A stretch of 64,000 nucleotides of DNA from Flavobacterium sasangense DSM 21067 (GCF_000686885.1 NZ_JMLU01000010.1:1-64000); one strand, 5' to 3'. Counted from the first letter of the stretch, positions 1 through 8,907 are shown. Numbers and translations are program-made. The notes: generated from the sequence alone by a model not told the origin.

Positions 1-81
1 TAACATACGACCTAAGGTAACTACTAATTCTTTTTGTGCAACGTCAATTCCCGCTACTTGCTTTACTACTTTTCTCATCAT
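1..81 (-). mobile_element. IS110-family transposase, N-terminal end only (partial, runs off left edge)
   Basis: Reading leftwards from position 81 there is an open frame of 27 codons that leaves the window without a stop. Its start (ATG ATG AGA AAA) encodes MMRKVVKQ followed by AGIDVAQKELVV. The GIDVA..L pattern is the first RuvC-like strand of IS110/IS1111 DEDD recombinases, and its Asp is the first catalytic acidic residue. The start is either ATG at 81 or the next one at 78. The rest of the gene lies outside the window, so whether the copy is intact cannot be judged. The family call rests on this short motif alone. Confidence 0.7.
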
Positions 82-446
82 TACTTTTGTTTAAAATTTA
101 ATCATAAAGTGATGAATCTTCCTCCGTCTTTTCTCCTGATTGGATATTCTGGATATTAAGATTCTCTTAATTCCTTACATTCTGTTCAGACTCTAAAAGA
201 TAAAAAGAAATGAGGTAATTTCTTATATTCAATGTGCTTCATAGAGCTATTTGTCATTTAACTTACTCTCATCTCTTTTCACTTTATTAATGCAAATTTA
301 AAAATCATAACAACTTATAAATTAACTTTGCAAACATAGGAGTCATATAAGCTTGTATGAAGTTTTATGTGTTTATTATCAAGAGCATTTAAGAAGGCTA
401 CTACGGTGATAAAACTTATATGGCTTATATGTTTAAAATTCAAAAT
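82..446. other. Gene-free stretch upstream of the IS110 transposase, ending at the DUF779 gene
   Basis: These 365 bases hold no convincing ORF. The left two thirds would be the non-coding upstream end of the IS110 element, which in the IS110 group is long and carries the bridge RNA transcribed in the transposase direction. I cannot place the element boundary because IS110 elements usually lack clear terminal inverted repeats. The right part (about 410-441) is a dispersed repeat that recurs near 60905. Confidence 0.4.
410..441 (+). repeat. Dispersed intergenic repeat, copy 1 (ACTTATATG words)
   Basis: About 32 bases made of two ACTTATATG-like words followed by TTTAAAATTCA recur almost unchanged at about 60905-60937. 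The copy here runs directly into the DUF779 gene and supplies two in-frame ATG codons that lengthen the apparent reading frame. I recall such words as frequent in flavobacterial intergenic DNA, but that is memory and not a search. Confidence 0.6.
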
Positions 447-827
447 ATGGAAAAAATAAAACGATTAGAAGCTACCGAAAAAGCAATAGAATTAATCAGA
501 ATGCTTTCGGATAAGTTTGGTGATTTGATGTTTTATCAAGCAGGCGGTTGTTGTGAAGGAACGCAGCCTCAATGTTTTGAAAAAGGCGGATTTTATTTGC
601 GCTATGGCGATGTTTGCATTGGAACCCTTCAAGGATTTGAATTTTGGGTGGACAAAGATTTGTTCGAATATTGGAAACACGCTCATTTTACGCTTGATGT
701 AACGGATGGAATAGGAGCAGGCGGATTTTCATTAGAAACCCCTTACGGAAAAACATTCAAAGTAAATTATAGATTATTCACAGAAGAAGAAGCTCAGAAT
801 TTAGAAGAAATAAGGTTGAATGAATAG
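447..827 (+). CDS. DUF779 family protein
   Basis: A 126-residue protein covering a whole DUF779 domain. Its hallmark GGCCEG is at residues 33-38, with a further Cys at 43, then a W-x-x-A-H segment and GAGGFSLETPYGKTF near residues 90-105. The biochemical function is not established. In other bacteria the gene commonly sits beside an NAD-dependent aldehyde dehydrogenase, and the clustered Cys suggest metal or thiol chemistry. I chose ATG 447 because the family begins around the KIKRLEATEKA segment and because the nine extra residues available from 420 are encoded by a dispersed repeat. No aldehyde dehydrogenase is visible: the upstream side is occupied by the IS110 element. The AraC-type gene converges on it from the right. 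Confidence 0.85.
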   Translation: MEKIKRLEATEKAIELIRMLSDKFGDLMFYQAGGCCEGTQPQCFEKGGFYLRYGDVCIGTLQGFEFWVDKDLFEYWKHAHFTLDVTDGIGAGGFSLETPYGKTFKVNYRLFTEEEAQNLEEIRLNE

Positions 828-834
828 GGAGATT

Positions 835-899
835 TGTCAAGCTGAACTTATTTCAGCTTCTGACTATATTTTAGATGCTGAAATAAATTCAGCATGACA
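835..899. repeat. Long imperfect palindrome (REP-like) between convergent genes
   Basis: Two 27-base arms (835-861 and 873-899) are inverted copies differing at three positions, around a 12-base loop. The right arm read on the minus strand starts TGTCATGCTGAATTTATTTC. It lies in the gap between the DUF779 gene and the AraC-type gene, so it could fold in either transcript and act as a terminator or RNA stabiliser. It has the form of a REP/BIME-type element, and its first word resembles the palindrome at 45550-45570. Confidence 0.7.
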
Positions 900-994
900 G
901 AAAAGTTAAATAATACTTATTGTTTATGGAATTTATTGATTCAGATTCTTAACTCCAATTGTTTTTTGTGCTTGTTCTTGAATTTGAACTTTTT

Positions 995-1918
995 TCACCC
1001 ATTATAATTCATCAACTGATATTGCTTCGGCGTAACTCCTTCGTATTTTTTGAATAATCTTATGAAATAATTGCAATCTTCAAAACCGGTAGCATACGAA
1101 ACTTCATTGACTTGAATGTTGGGATTGCTCAATAGTTTTTTGGCGTATTTTATCTTTTCGTTCAAGATATATTCAATTGGGCTCATGCCTAATTCTCTTT
1201 TGAAATAACGATAAAATGAAGTGGTGCTCATACACGCTTTATCGCTCAAATCTTTCAAATTTATCGTTTCTCGAATGTTACTTTTGATATATTCAATCGC
1301 TGGTGTAATCGGACTATTGCTATCAAGGAATGTTTCATTTTCAAAACGTTTTGTGGTTTGCGTTTGAATGATTCGGATAATTAATTCTTGAAGAGTTAAA
1401 TCGGCAAGAGCGTCTTTGGTTAGCGAATTCCCCATGCATTCTTTAATCAGTTTATTGATGGTTCCTGCTAATTCTACATTGTTATAAAAGAAATAGTTTT
1501 CGTGATCTAATTTCCATAAATTGCTCTTTCCTTCTTTGGGATATTTCTCATTTAAAAAATCCAAGGTATTCGTAATAATCTGATTATCGATGGCCAAAGC
1601 AATACACTGCGTAGGATTGTCTTTTGAAGCTTCAGGAAAATCGATTTTCATTTCGGCATTGGAAGGCACAATTACGGTTTCGCCGGGTAAATATTCAAAA
1701 CTTGGGTCTTCAAATAAATGCATTACTTTTTTACCGCGCAACATACTCGTAACCACCAAATCATTAAACTTCAACGGAACCAAATCCGATTTTTGATAGG
1801 TTTCAAAAATATTCAATTCGCAATGGTCTAAGGAGAAAATGGTACGATTTTCCACCAAAGTTTTTAACGACTTTTCGTGGGTTAAAGCTGGAGTAAAAAG
1901 TAACGCTTTGTTCGCCAT
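995..1918 (-). CDS. AraC family transcriptional regulator
   Basis: A 307-residue regulator. The C-terminal hundred residues (about 204-303) form a classic AraC double helix-turn-helix: first HTH around LKDLSDKACMSTTSFYRYFK, second around VNEVSYATGFEDCNYFIRLF, ending in the conserved GVTPKQYQ. The first two hundred residues resemble an AraC_N-type sensor domain and carry no transmembrane segment, so a cytoplasmic ligand-responsive activator is likely. Family knowledge suggests this class controls nearby aldehyde or alcohol dehydrogenase genes. Here only the DUF779 gene remains next to it, so its target may lie beyond the window or may have been lost when the IS110 copy arrived. Confidence 0.85.
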   Translation of the reverse strand: MANKALLFTPALTHEKSLKTLVENRTIFSLDHCELNIFETYQKSDLVPLKFNDLVVTSMLRGKKVMHLFEDPSFEYLPGETVIVPSNAEMKIDFPEASKDNPTQCIALAIDNQIITNTLDFLNEKYPKEGKSNLWKLDHENYFFYNNVELAGTINKLIKECMGNSLTKDALADLTLQELIIRIIQTQTTKRFENETFLDSNSPITPAIEYIKSNIRETINLKDLSDKACMSTTSFYRYFKRELGMSPIEYILNEKIKYAKKLLSNPNIQVNEVSYATGFEDCNYFIRLFKKYEGVTPKQYQLMNYNG

Positions 1919-1949
1919 TTTAAATTTTGAAATAGAAAACTAATATACA

Positions 1950-1979
1950 AAAAAAGCAACTACTAAGAGTTGCTTTTGG
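1950..1979 (-). terminator. Terminator of the hydrolase operon
   Basis: The arms AAAAGCAACT and AGTTGCTTTT enclose a six-base loop and are followed on the minus strand by a run of T. It lies directly after the stop codon of the proline-iminopeptidase-like gene. Confidence 0.8.
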
Positions 1980-1980
1980 T

Positions 1981-2994
1981 TTATTTTTTTAAGAACGAAA
2001 TCAATCCACTAAAATATGTTTTTTGATCGTCGTAGAATGCCATATGACTTCCTTTTGGACAGAATAAATACGAACCATTTGGTAAGATTTTCGAAATTTC
2101 TTCCATATGTTTTGGATCCATTGTATCGTGTTTAGCACCGATTACTAATGTTGGGATTTTTACGTTTTTTAAATCGGCTTTTCTATCCCATTTTTCTAAT
2201 TTTCCTGAAATTCCAAATTCACTCGGACCTTGCATGGTTACGTAAAGCGACTGATTCATCTTAGCAAAAGAACGGTTTACAGGTTCTGGCCAGTCTTTCG
2301 CAGGGAAACGAAGAATGTGTTTTTCATAGAAATTCGGAAGTAATAATTCCATGTATTTTGGATTGGAAAAATCGTTATTGGCTTCCATTTTCATCAATTC
2401 TGCCAACACTTCTGGATTCATTTGTTTGGCTAATACTTCATTGGCATATTTGTCATATTCTGGACAACTTGCCATCATGTTGGAAATGATTAAGCCTTTC
2501 ATGTTGTTTTGATATTTTGTAGCATATTCCATAGCTAAAATGCCGCCCCATGAATGGCCTAACAAGTAAAAATTAGTATTGTCTAACTTTAAAGCTTTAC
2601 GAACTTGTTCTACTTCTTCCACATATCTTGGTAAATCCCACATCGAAGTATCGTTTGGATTATCGGCATTTCCACAACCTAATTGGTCGTAATAAATGAA
2701 CTCGATACCTTCAGCTGGTAAGAAATTTTCAAAACATTCAAAATATTCGTGCGTAGCACCTGGACCACCATTTAAAAGCAATACTTTAATTTTTGGATTG
2801 TTTCCAATGCGTTTTGTCCAAACATTAAAAGTGCCTTTTGGTGTGGAAATAGGTATAACTTTCACTCCGCCATTTTGAATACTGTCAGCTGATTGCGCAA
2901 AATACTCGTTTTGAGTGGTGATGGTTTCTTGTTTACAGCTTGTGAATAAAGCTATGGTGAAGAGTAGGAGTGTTGTGTGGAATAGGTTTTTCAT
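1981..2994 (-). CDS. Proline iminopeptidase-family alpha/beta hydrolase, probable lipoprotein
   Basis: A 337-residue alpha/beta hydrolase fold protein of the peptidase S33 type. It shows the NGGPG oxyanion motif (about residues 75-79), the nucleophile elbow GHSWGG with Ser near 148, Asp in GAKHDT near 290 and His in KGSHMAFYDD near 317. The family removes N-terminal proline or similar residues from small peptides. The N-terminus is a lipoprotein signal ending in FTSC with Cys at 20, so the enzyme is probably anchored outside the cytoplasm, unlike cytosolic Pip. I chose ATG at 2994; a GTG nine bases further up would add three residues. It follows the small secreted gene by nine bases, so the two are probably one operon. 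Confidence 0.85.
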   Translation of the reverse strand: MKNLFHTTLLLFTIALFTSCKQETITTQNEYFAQSADSIQNGGVKVIPISTPKGTFNVWTKRIGNNPKIKVLLLNGGPGATHEYFECFENFLPAEGIEFIYYDQLGCGNADNPNDTSMWDLPRYVEEVEQVRKALKLDNTNFYLLGHSWGGILAMEYATKYQNNMKGLIISNMMASCPEYDKYANEVLAKQMNPEVLAELMKMEANNDFSNPKYMELLLPNFYEKHILRFPAKDWPEPVNRSFAKMNQSLYVTMQGPSEFGISGKLEKWDRKADLKNVKIPTLVIGAKHDTMDPKHMEEISKILPNGSYLFCPKGSHMAFYDDQKTYFSGLISFLKK

Positions 2995-3003
2995 AATTGA
3001 CAC

Positions 3004-3462
3004 TTATTTTTTTTCAAATCTTAGAGTTTTCTTTTTAGAGAATGCATAATTCTCATCATAACATTTCAATATTTTAGATATGTACAGATGATAGTCTTCC
3101 TCTGTTTTATTATTTAATAAAATTGTCGATTTAGTGATTACATTTTTTAAATCATTAAAATCAACAATTTCAAAGTTTTCTCCATTTTTTAGCAAAAGAT
3201 AATCAGTTCCATCATTTCTATAAACAGTTCTTATAAGATAAATACCGATTTCTTTATAGCCGATTTCCGAGCCATCAGTAATTTCCCATGCTCCAATCCC
3301 AAGTTTATTTTTATTGTCTATTTCACCTTTTGAAATGAAAAAATCTTTTATGCTTGTGTTTATTTTCTCAATTGTTTTATCATCGTCAATTTTTTGACTG
3401 AAAATAACTTGTACAAACAAAAAGCTAGATATGAGTAAGATTCTATTAAATACTTTTATCAT
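3004..3462 (-). CDS. Small secreted protein of unknown function
   Basis: A 152-residue protein with an N-terminal signal peptide (hydrophobic residues about 5-20, ending VIFSQ) and no further membrane segment, so it is probably periplasmic. I recognise no domain. The middle (residues about 55-100) is a series of short alternating strands with GIGAWEITDGSEIGYKEIG and LLLKNGENFEIVDFNDL, reminiscent of a small beta-rich fold, and there is a single Cys near residue 135. It is the first gene of a two-gene unit with the hydrolase downstream, which suggests a shared extracytoplasmic role, but that is inference from spacing only. Confidence 0.65.
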   Translation of the reverse strand: MIKVFNRILLISSFLFVQVIFSQKIDDDKTIEKINTSIKDFFISKGEIDNKNKLGIGAWEITDGSEIGYKEIGIYLIRTVYRNDGTDYLLLKNGENFEIVDFNDLKNVITKSTILLNNKTEEDYHLYISKILKCYDENYAFSKKKTLRFEKK

Positions 3463-3529
3463 TTAATTTTTTTTAAAATCTATTAGTAACAAGATACCAT
3501 CTCAAATATACCAAATTTCCTCCAAATCC

Positions 3530-4393
3530 TTACAAAATCTCTTCCACATGCTTCTTAATATTCGATGCAATTTTTGTCATCGGTAAATCGTTGGCGTCGT
3601 TGCCAAATGGGTCTTCAATTTCTTCGGCGATTAATTCTAAACTCGCTAAAACATAAAAGATGAAAATCACTACAGGAATTACATAGTAACCCAAACTAAA
3701 TACGAAGCCGAAAGGTAAGGTCATCACAAAAAAGAAGATGAATTTTTTGATGAACGAACTGTAAGAGTAGGGAATAGGTGTGTTTTTAATACGTTCGCAA
3801 GCGCCACAAATATCGGTAAACGATTGTAATTCGGAATTGATGATGTAAAATTGGTCACCCGTAATTTTTCTTGATTTGTACAAATCATTCGCTTTTTGAA
3901 ACAACATTTTTGCCACTTGATTCGGGCGATGTTTGTGGTGATCCATTTCTAAATCCAAACCTTCAAACAACATTTTACTTACTTCTTCATTCAATAAATG
4001 TTTGGAAAGCACCGAAGCATAAGCCGGAATCACTTTTCTGTAGAAATTTCTATCATTCTCATCAGACAAATAAGCGGAAAGTTTTATGGCTAAATTTCGA
4101 CTATTGTTCACTAAAGCACCCCATTGTTTTCGACCTTCCCACCAACGGTCGTAAGCCGTATTGGTTCTGTATGCCAATAATAACGACAATACAAAACCAA
4201 CAGTGGTGTGCATTACATTTAGATTCTTTACATGACTGGTTTCAGAAAGTTTCCAATATTCCAATTCCAAATAGGCGATTCCGTAAGCATAAAATCCAAT
4301 GAAAATCATCATCGGAATCAGTTGACGAAAGGTATCCGATTCGTGAAAACGAAAAATAAAAGTAATCCAGTCTTTTGGGTTGTATTGAACCAT
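3530..4393 (-). CDS. Bestrophin family ion channel protein
   Basis: A 287-residue membrane protein of the bacterial bestrophin (formerly UPF0187) family. The diagnostic stretch RTNTAYDRWWEGR is at residues 76-88, followed by WGALVNNSRN. Hydrophobic helices are visible near 25-45, 62-76, 205-225 and 228-250. Bacterial bestrophins form pentameric channels; characterised ones include cation-selective KpBest, so ion selectivity cannot be read here. Length is typical. The gene stands alone between the two-gene hydrolase unit and the RND efflux operon. Confidence 0.88.
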   Translation of the reverse strand: MVQYNPKDWITFIFRFHESDTFRQLIPMMIFIGFYAYGIAYLELEYWKLSETSHVKNLNVMHTTVGFVLSLLLAYRTNTAYDRWWEGRKQWGALVNNSRNLAIKLSAYLSDENDRNFYRKVIPAYASVLSKHLLNEEVSKMLFEGLDLEMDHHKHRPNQVAKMLFQKANDLYKSRKITGDQFYIINSELQSFTDICGACERIKNTPIPYSYSSFIKKFIFFFVMTLPFGFVFSLGYYVIPVVIFIFYVLASLELIAEEIEDPFGNDANDLPMTKIASNIKKHVEEIL

Positions 4394-4401
4394 TTATTAA
4401 T

Positions 4402-4497
4402 GTTTAAATGTTGAATTGTTTAGTTGTGAAGCTGTGGATTTTGATAATTCAATTTTTCGATTTTACAGTTTCACAGTTTCACAATTAAACGCTTTAA
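4402..4497. repeat. Imperfect inverted arrangement of GTTTAATTGTGAAACTGTG words
   Basis: The short gap between the efflux operon and the bestrophin gene is filled by related words in opposite orientation: GTTGAATTGTTTAGTTGTGA on the plus strand (about 4410-4429) and, read on the minus strand, GTTTAATTGTGAAACTGTGA (about 4489-4470), with an extra GTGAAACTG unit. The two halves could pair loosely in an RNA. No coding potential is visible. Confidence 0.5.
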
Positions 4498-4511
4498 CAA
4501 ATCTAATTATA

Positions 4512-5816
4512 TTAATTCAATTTTAATGTACCGGCTAATTCTTTTAAGTTGATTTCTGAAAGTTTGGTTACATATTGTGCGTTCGAGTAACGAACTGATG
4601 CTTCTACAAAATTTTGCTGAGCTGTTCTAAATTCGATAGTCGTGATAGTTCCAATTTTGAATTTCGCTAACGTAATATCTAAGTTTTGTTTGGCAATTTC
4701 TAAGTTTTTTTCTTCCACTTTTACCAATTCTAAATTGGTTTGATAACTCGCAAATAAAGACGACAATTGTGAGGTTAGTGATAATTTTTGTTGTTCCAAA
4801 AGGAATCCTGCATTCTCCACTTGATATTTCGCTACTTTTTCGTTTCTGTTTTGAAGAAATCCATTAAAAATCGGTACAGTCGCAGTAACTCCATACACAA
4901 AACCTTGTCCAGAAGATTGCGTGATGAATCCCAAAGAAGCTTCCGAACGCGTAAAATTATAACCCGAAGTAATTCTAACCGTTGGATAACGATTGCCTTT
5001 GACTTGTTTTAAATTCAAATCGGCTACTTTTTTAGATAGAATTTGCGCTTGTAATTGCGGATTTTGTTTTTCGGCTGTAGATTTTAACTCGTTGAAATCT
5101 AAATTTTGTTCGAATGTAACTTCATTAGCGACTTTAAAATCAGTCTGAATATCACAAACTAATAATTCGTTCAATCTAATTTTACTGATTTTGATGAGTT
5201 CTCTTTGTTTCAATTGCAAACTTAAATCGCTATTCAAATCTACTTGTGCATTCAAAACTTCTAATTTCGAAGCTTTTCCAATACTAAAACGATTTTGAGC
5301 GGTTGTCAAACGTTGGTTTGAAATCACAATTGCGGTATCAATCGAAGCCAATACTTGTTGTTGTTGCACTAAATCGAAATACGTTGTATAGACATCGCTA
5401 ATTCGGGTTAAAATTGCGGTTTGTAATTCGGCTTTTCCTTGTTGTTCTAAAGCGTTCAATTGCTCTTTTCTTGCAAACATGCTTAAGCCATCAAAAATCG
5501 TCCAATCTAAACCAACACCATAGGTTAAGTTCATGTTTTTAGCGTTGTCTAGTTTTCTTTCAGTCCCATCAGCTTGCGTTTGCGTGGTATTTAATTGACT
5601 ATTATTGTTAGTGAAATTTGCATTCAACGAAGGCAACATTCTAGCATTGGCTAAATTGTTGTTTGTTTCATCAATTTTGGAATTGTTTTTTGCGATTTTA
5701 ATATCGTAATTGTTTTCCAAAGCAATTTTAACCGCATCTTCAAGGGTAAGCAAATCTTGTGCTTGTGCTGAAAATCCGATGATAAAAAGGAATACTATTT
5801 TATATAAATGTTGCAT
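4512..5816 (-). CDS. TolC family outer membrane efflux protein
   Basis: A 434-residue protein with a cleavable signal peptide (residues 1-20, ending SAQAQ). The two internally similar halves of the outer membrane efflux protein family are visible: LTLEDAVKIALENNYDIKIAKNN at the start of the first, then long heptad-rich helices, with GVTATVPIFNGF opening the second barrel strand region. It would form the trimeric exit duct. It is the last gene of the RND operon, four bases after the pump gene, which fixes its partner. Substrates cannot be read from the sequence. Confidence 0.93.
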   Translation of the reverse strand: MQHLYKIVFLFIIGFSAQAQDLLTLEDAVKIALENNYDIKIAKNNSKIDETNNNLANARMLPSLNANFTNNNSQLNTTQTQADGTERKLDNAKNMNLTYGVGLDWTIFDGLSMFARKEQLNALEQQGKAELQTAILTRISDVYTTYFDLVQQQQVLASIDTAIVISNQRLTTAQNRFSIGKASKLEVLNAQVDLNSDLSLQLKQRELIKISKIRLNELLVCDIQTDFKVANEVTFEQNLDFNELKSTAEKQNPQLQAQILSKKVADLNLKQVKGNRYPTVRITSGYNFTRSEASLGFITQSSGQGFVYGVTATVPIFNGFLQNRNEKVAKYQVENAGFLLEQQKLSLTSQLSSLFASYQTNLELVKVEEKNLEIAKQNLDITLAKFKIGTITTIEFRTAQQNFVEASVRYSNAQYVTKLSEINLKELAGTLKLN

Positions 5817-5820
5817 ACTA

Positions 5821-8800
5821 TTATTTCTCTAAAGCGTCTAAATTATCAAATTCTGGTCGGTGTTTTTTTGCTTTCGACCACATTAAATAAATGGATGGAA
5901 TTACAAATAAAGTTAAGATTAACGAGAACATCGTTCCGCCCACAATTACAACTCCCATTCCTATTCTACTTGTAGAAGCGGCACCAAGCGAAAGTGCAAT
6001 TGGTAAAGCTCCTAAAGCAATGGCTAAACTCGTCATTAAAATTGGTCGTAAACGTGCTTCCGATGCTTCTAAAATGGCATCGTATTTTGATTTTCCTTGT
6101 TCTCGAAGTTGGTTGGCGAATTCGACTATCAGAATTCCATTTTTGGTAACGAGTCCAATCAGCATGACGGTTCCAATTTGACTAAAAATATTCCAAGTTT
6201 GTCCAAATAACCAAAGCGAGAATAACGCTCCTGCTACCGCCATTGGTACAGTTAGAATGATAATAAATGGGTCAATAAAACTTTCAAATTGTGCGGCTAA
6301 TATCAAATAAATTAACAATAACGCCAATCCAAATGCGAAAGAAGTATTCGAACTACTTTCTACGAAGTCACGTGATTCACCACCTAAATCGGCTGTGAAA
6401 GTATCGTCTAATACTTTTTCTTTGATTTCGTCCATCGCATTGATACCGTCAATCATACTTTTTCCGGGTGCTAAACCAGCAGAAACCGTTGCCGACATAT
6501 AACGATTGTTATGAAATAATTGTGGTGGATTACTTTGTTCTTCCACCTCAACTACGTTGTCTAATTGAATTAATTCTCCTGCTTTGTTTTTTACAAACAT
6601 CGAAGTTAAATCCAATGGAGCATCTCGATCTTTTTCGTCAAATTGTCCAATAACTTGATATTGTTTTCCGTTTTGCATGAAATAACCAAAACGTTGTCCA
6701 CTCAAAGATAATTGTAAAGTTTGCGCCACATCTAAGACCGAAATTCCTAAACTTTCTGCTTTTTCACGGTTAATAGTTACGTTGATTTCAGGTTTATTGA
6801 ATTTCAAATTCACATCTACATTCGAAAAGGTTTCGTTTTTACTTGCTTCTTCCATGAATTGTGGAATCTTTTCTCGTAATTTTTCAAAATTTGGAGCTTG
6901 AATAATGTATTGAATTGGCAAACCACCACGTCTGTTTACTGAAATAGTAGGTTGTTCGGAAACATTTACTTTCGCTTGTGGATATTTTTTTGTCCATTTG
7001 TTCAAATCATCTACAATTTCTTTTTGTGATTTTTCTCGTTCACTTGGGTCAACCAAAGCTAAACGAACTCTTCCCGCATTTACTGATGATGATAAAAACC
7101 CTGGTGAAGTGATTACCAATGCCACTTTTTTCTCTGGAATCGAATCGTTGATTAATTTAGATAAATCGTCCATAAAACGATCGGTATATTCGTAAGTAGA
7201 ACCTTCTGGAGTAGTTACACTGACAATTCCTAAACTTCTATCATCGTATGGAGCCGTTTCTTTTGGAAGAATTGCAAAGAATAATATAATCAATCCAATA
7301 CAAACTCCAATAATTGGGAAGCTCAACCATTTTCTCTTTAAGAATTTGGTTAAAGAATTCGCATATCCAGTGTTTAAACTTACGAAGAATGGTTCTGTAG
7401 CTTCATAGAATTTCGTTTTCTTTTGTTCGCCACCTTTCATTAAATACGCATTCAGCATTGGCGTTAAAGTCAACGATACAAAAGCAGAAATCAGTACGGC
7501 GGCACCAATTACGACACCAAACTCTCGGAATAATCTTCCTACGAAACCTTCTAAGAAAATAATTGGTAAGAAAACGGCAGCTAATGTTACCGAAATCGAA
7601 ATTACTGCAAAGAAAATCTCATTTGAACCTTTGATAGCCGCTTCGATAGGCGACATACCTTCTTCAACTTTTTTGAAAATGTTTTCGGTTACTACAATTC
7701 CGTCATCTACTACTAATCCTGTGGCTAAAACGATAGCTAATAAAGTTAATACGTTGATGGAAAAGCCACACAAATACATGATGAAAAATGTAGCAATCAA
7801 CGAAACTGGAATATCAATTAATGGTCGGAAAGCGATTGACCAATCTCTGAAAAATAAAAAGATGATGATGATTACTAAAACTACTGAAATTGCTAATGTT
7901 TCTGCAACTTCAACTACTGATTTTTTGATAAAAATGGTATTATCTAAAGCAATATCTAATTTGATATCACTTGGTAAATCTTTCTTTAGTTTGTCAACTT
8001 CGGCATAAAATTGTTCTGCAATTTCTAAGTAATTCGTTCCAGGTTGCGGAATAATAGCCACAGCCACCATCGGATTACCTGATTCGGTAAACTTGGTTTC
8101 TAAATTTTCAGAAGCTAAAACCGCATAACCAATATCGCTTAAACGAACGGTTTTATTGGCATCAGCTAAAATGATAATATCGTTGAATTCTTTTTCGGTT
8201 GAAAGATTTCCAAGCGTTTTTACCATTAATTCGGTGTTAGCACCTGTTAATTTTCCCGATGGCAGTTCTACATTTTGTTTGTCCAGAGCATTTCGAACAT
8301 CAGCAACTGTAATTCCGTAAGCATTCAATTTGATAGGATCCATCCAAATACGCATTGAATAACGCTTTTGTCCCCAAATCTGAACGCTACTTACTCCTGG
8401 AATCGTTTGAATTCTCTCAGAAATTACGTTTTCGGCATAATCACTCAATTCTAATGCGTTTCTCGATTGACTTTGAACCGTCATCGAAATAATAGCATCA
8501 GAATCGGCATCAGCTTTCGAAACTACTGGTGGCGCATCAATATCTTGTGGTAAACTTCTAACGGCTTGCGAAACTTTATCACGAACGTCGTTAGCGGCTT
8601 CTTCTAGGTTTTTCTCTAATTTGAATTCGACCGTAATATTACTCGAACCTTGATTACTCGAAGATGTAATGTTTCGAATACCATCAATCGAATTAATAGC
8701 TTTTTCGAGTGGTTCGGTGATTTGTGATTCAATAATATCGGCATTGGCACCGGTGTAATTCGTTCGAACATTAATTACGGCAGGATCAATCGATGGGAAT

Positions 8801-8907
8801 TCGCGAACACCCAAATAGCTAAATCCTAAAATACCAAAAAGGATAATCAGCAAGTTGATTACAATGGTAAATACGGGTCTTTTTATACTTAAAGTAGATA
8901 AACTCAT
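5821..8907 (-). CDS. RND efflux pump permease (HAE1/AcrB type)
   Basis: A 1028-residue inner membrane pump with the RND layout: TM1 near residues 12-30, a large periplasmic loop, a helix cluster around 330-500, a second periplasmic loop and TM8-12 at the C-terminus. The proton-relay segment GLVVDDGIVVTENI in TM4 (about residues 400-413) carries the two adjacent Asp of the HAE1 group. The start SIKRPVFTIVINLLIILFGI is typical for the family. It would take hydrophobic drugs or toxic compounds from the periplasm and pass them to the TolC partner. The 37-base spacer between adaptor and pump genes contains an AATTTGAAGTTTGAAATTAG word tract rather than a usual leader. Confidence 0.95.
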   Translation of the reverse strand: MSLSTLSIKRPVFTIVINLLIILFGILGFSYLGVREFPSIDPAVINVRTNYTGANADIIESQITEPLEKAINSIDGIRNITSSSNQGSSNITVEFKLEKNLEEAANDVRDKVSQAVRSLPQDIDAPPVVSKADADSDAIISMTVQSQSRNALELSDYAENVISERIQTIPGVSSVQIWGQKRYSMRIWMDPIKLNAYGITVADVRNALDKQNVELPSGKLTGANTELMVKTLGNLSTEKEFNDIIILADANKTVRLSDIGYAVLASENLETKFTESGNPMVAVAIIPQPGTNYLEIAEQFYAEVDKLKKDLPSDIKLDIALDNTIFIKKSVVEVAETLAISVVLVIIIIFLFFRDWSIAFRPLIDIPVSLIATFFIMYLCGFSINVLTLLAIVLATGLVVDDGIVVTENIFKKVEEGMSPIEAAIKGSNEIFFAVISISVTLAAVFLPIIFLEGFVGRLFREFGVVIGAAVLISAFVSLTLTPMLNAYLMKGGEQKKTKFYEATEPFFVSLNTGYANSLTKFLKRKWLSFPIIGVCIGLIILFFAILPKETAPYDDRSLGIVSVTTPEGSTYEYTDRFMDDLSKLINDSIPEKKVALVITSPGFLSSSVNAGRVRLALVDPSEREKSQKEIVDDLNKWTKKYPQAKVNVSEQPTISVNRRGGLPIQYIIQAPNFEKLREKIPQFMEEASKNETFSNVDVNLKFNKPEINVTINREKAESLGISVLDVAQTLQLSLSGQRFGYFMQNGKQYQVIGQFDEKDRDAPLDLTSMFVKNKAGELIQLDNVVEVEEQSNPPQLFHNNRYMSATVSAGLAPGKSMIDGINAMDEIKEKVLDDTFTADLGGESRDFVESSSNTSFAFGLALLLIYLILAAQFESFIDPFIIILTVPMAVAGALFSLWLFGQTWNIFSQIGTVMLIGLVTKNGILIVEFANQLREQGKSKYDAILEASEARLRPILMTSLAIALGALPIALSLGAASTSRIGMGVVIVGGTMFSLILTLFVIPSIYLMWSKAKKHRPEFDNLDALEK

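Noticed and set aside
3871..4302. 143-residue plus-strand ORF
   Set aside because: Shadow frame inside the bestrophin gene with no family features.
7631..8008. 125-residue plus-strand ORF
   Set aside because: Antisense shadow of the RND pump gene, low-complexity Thr/Ile/Ser composition.
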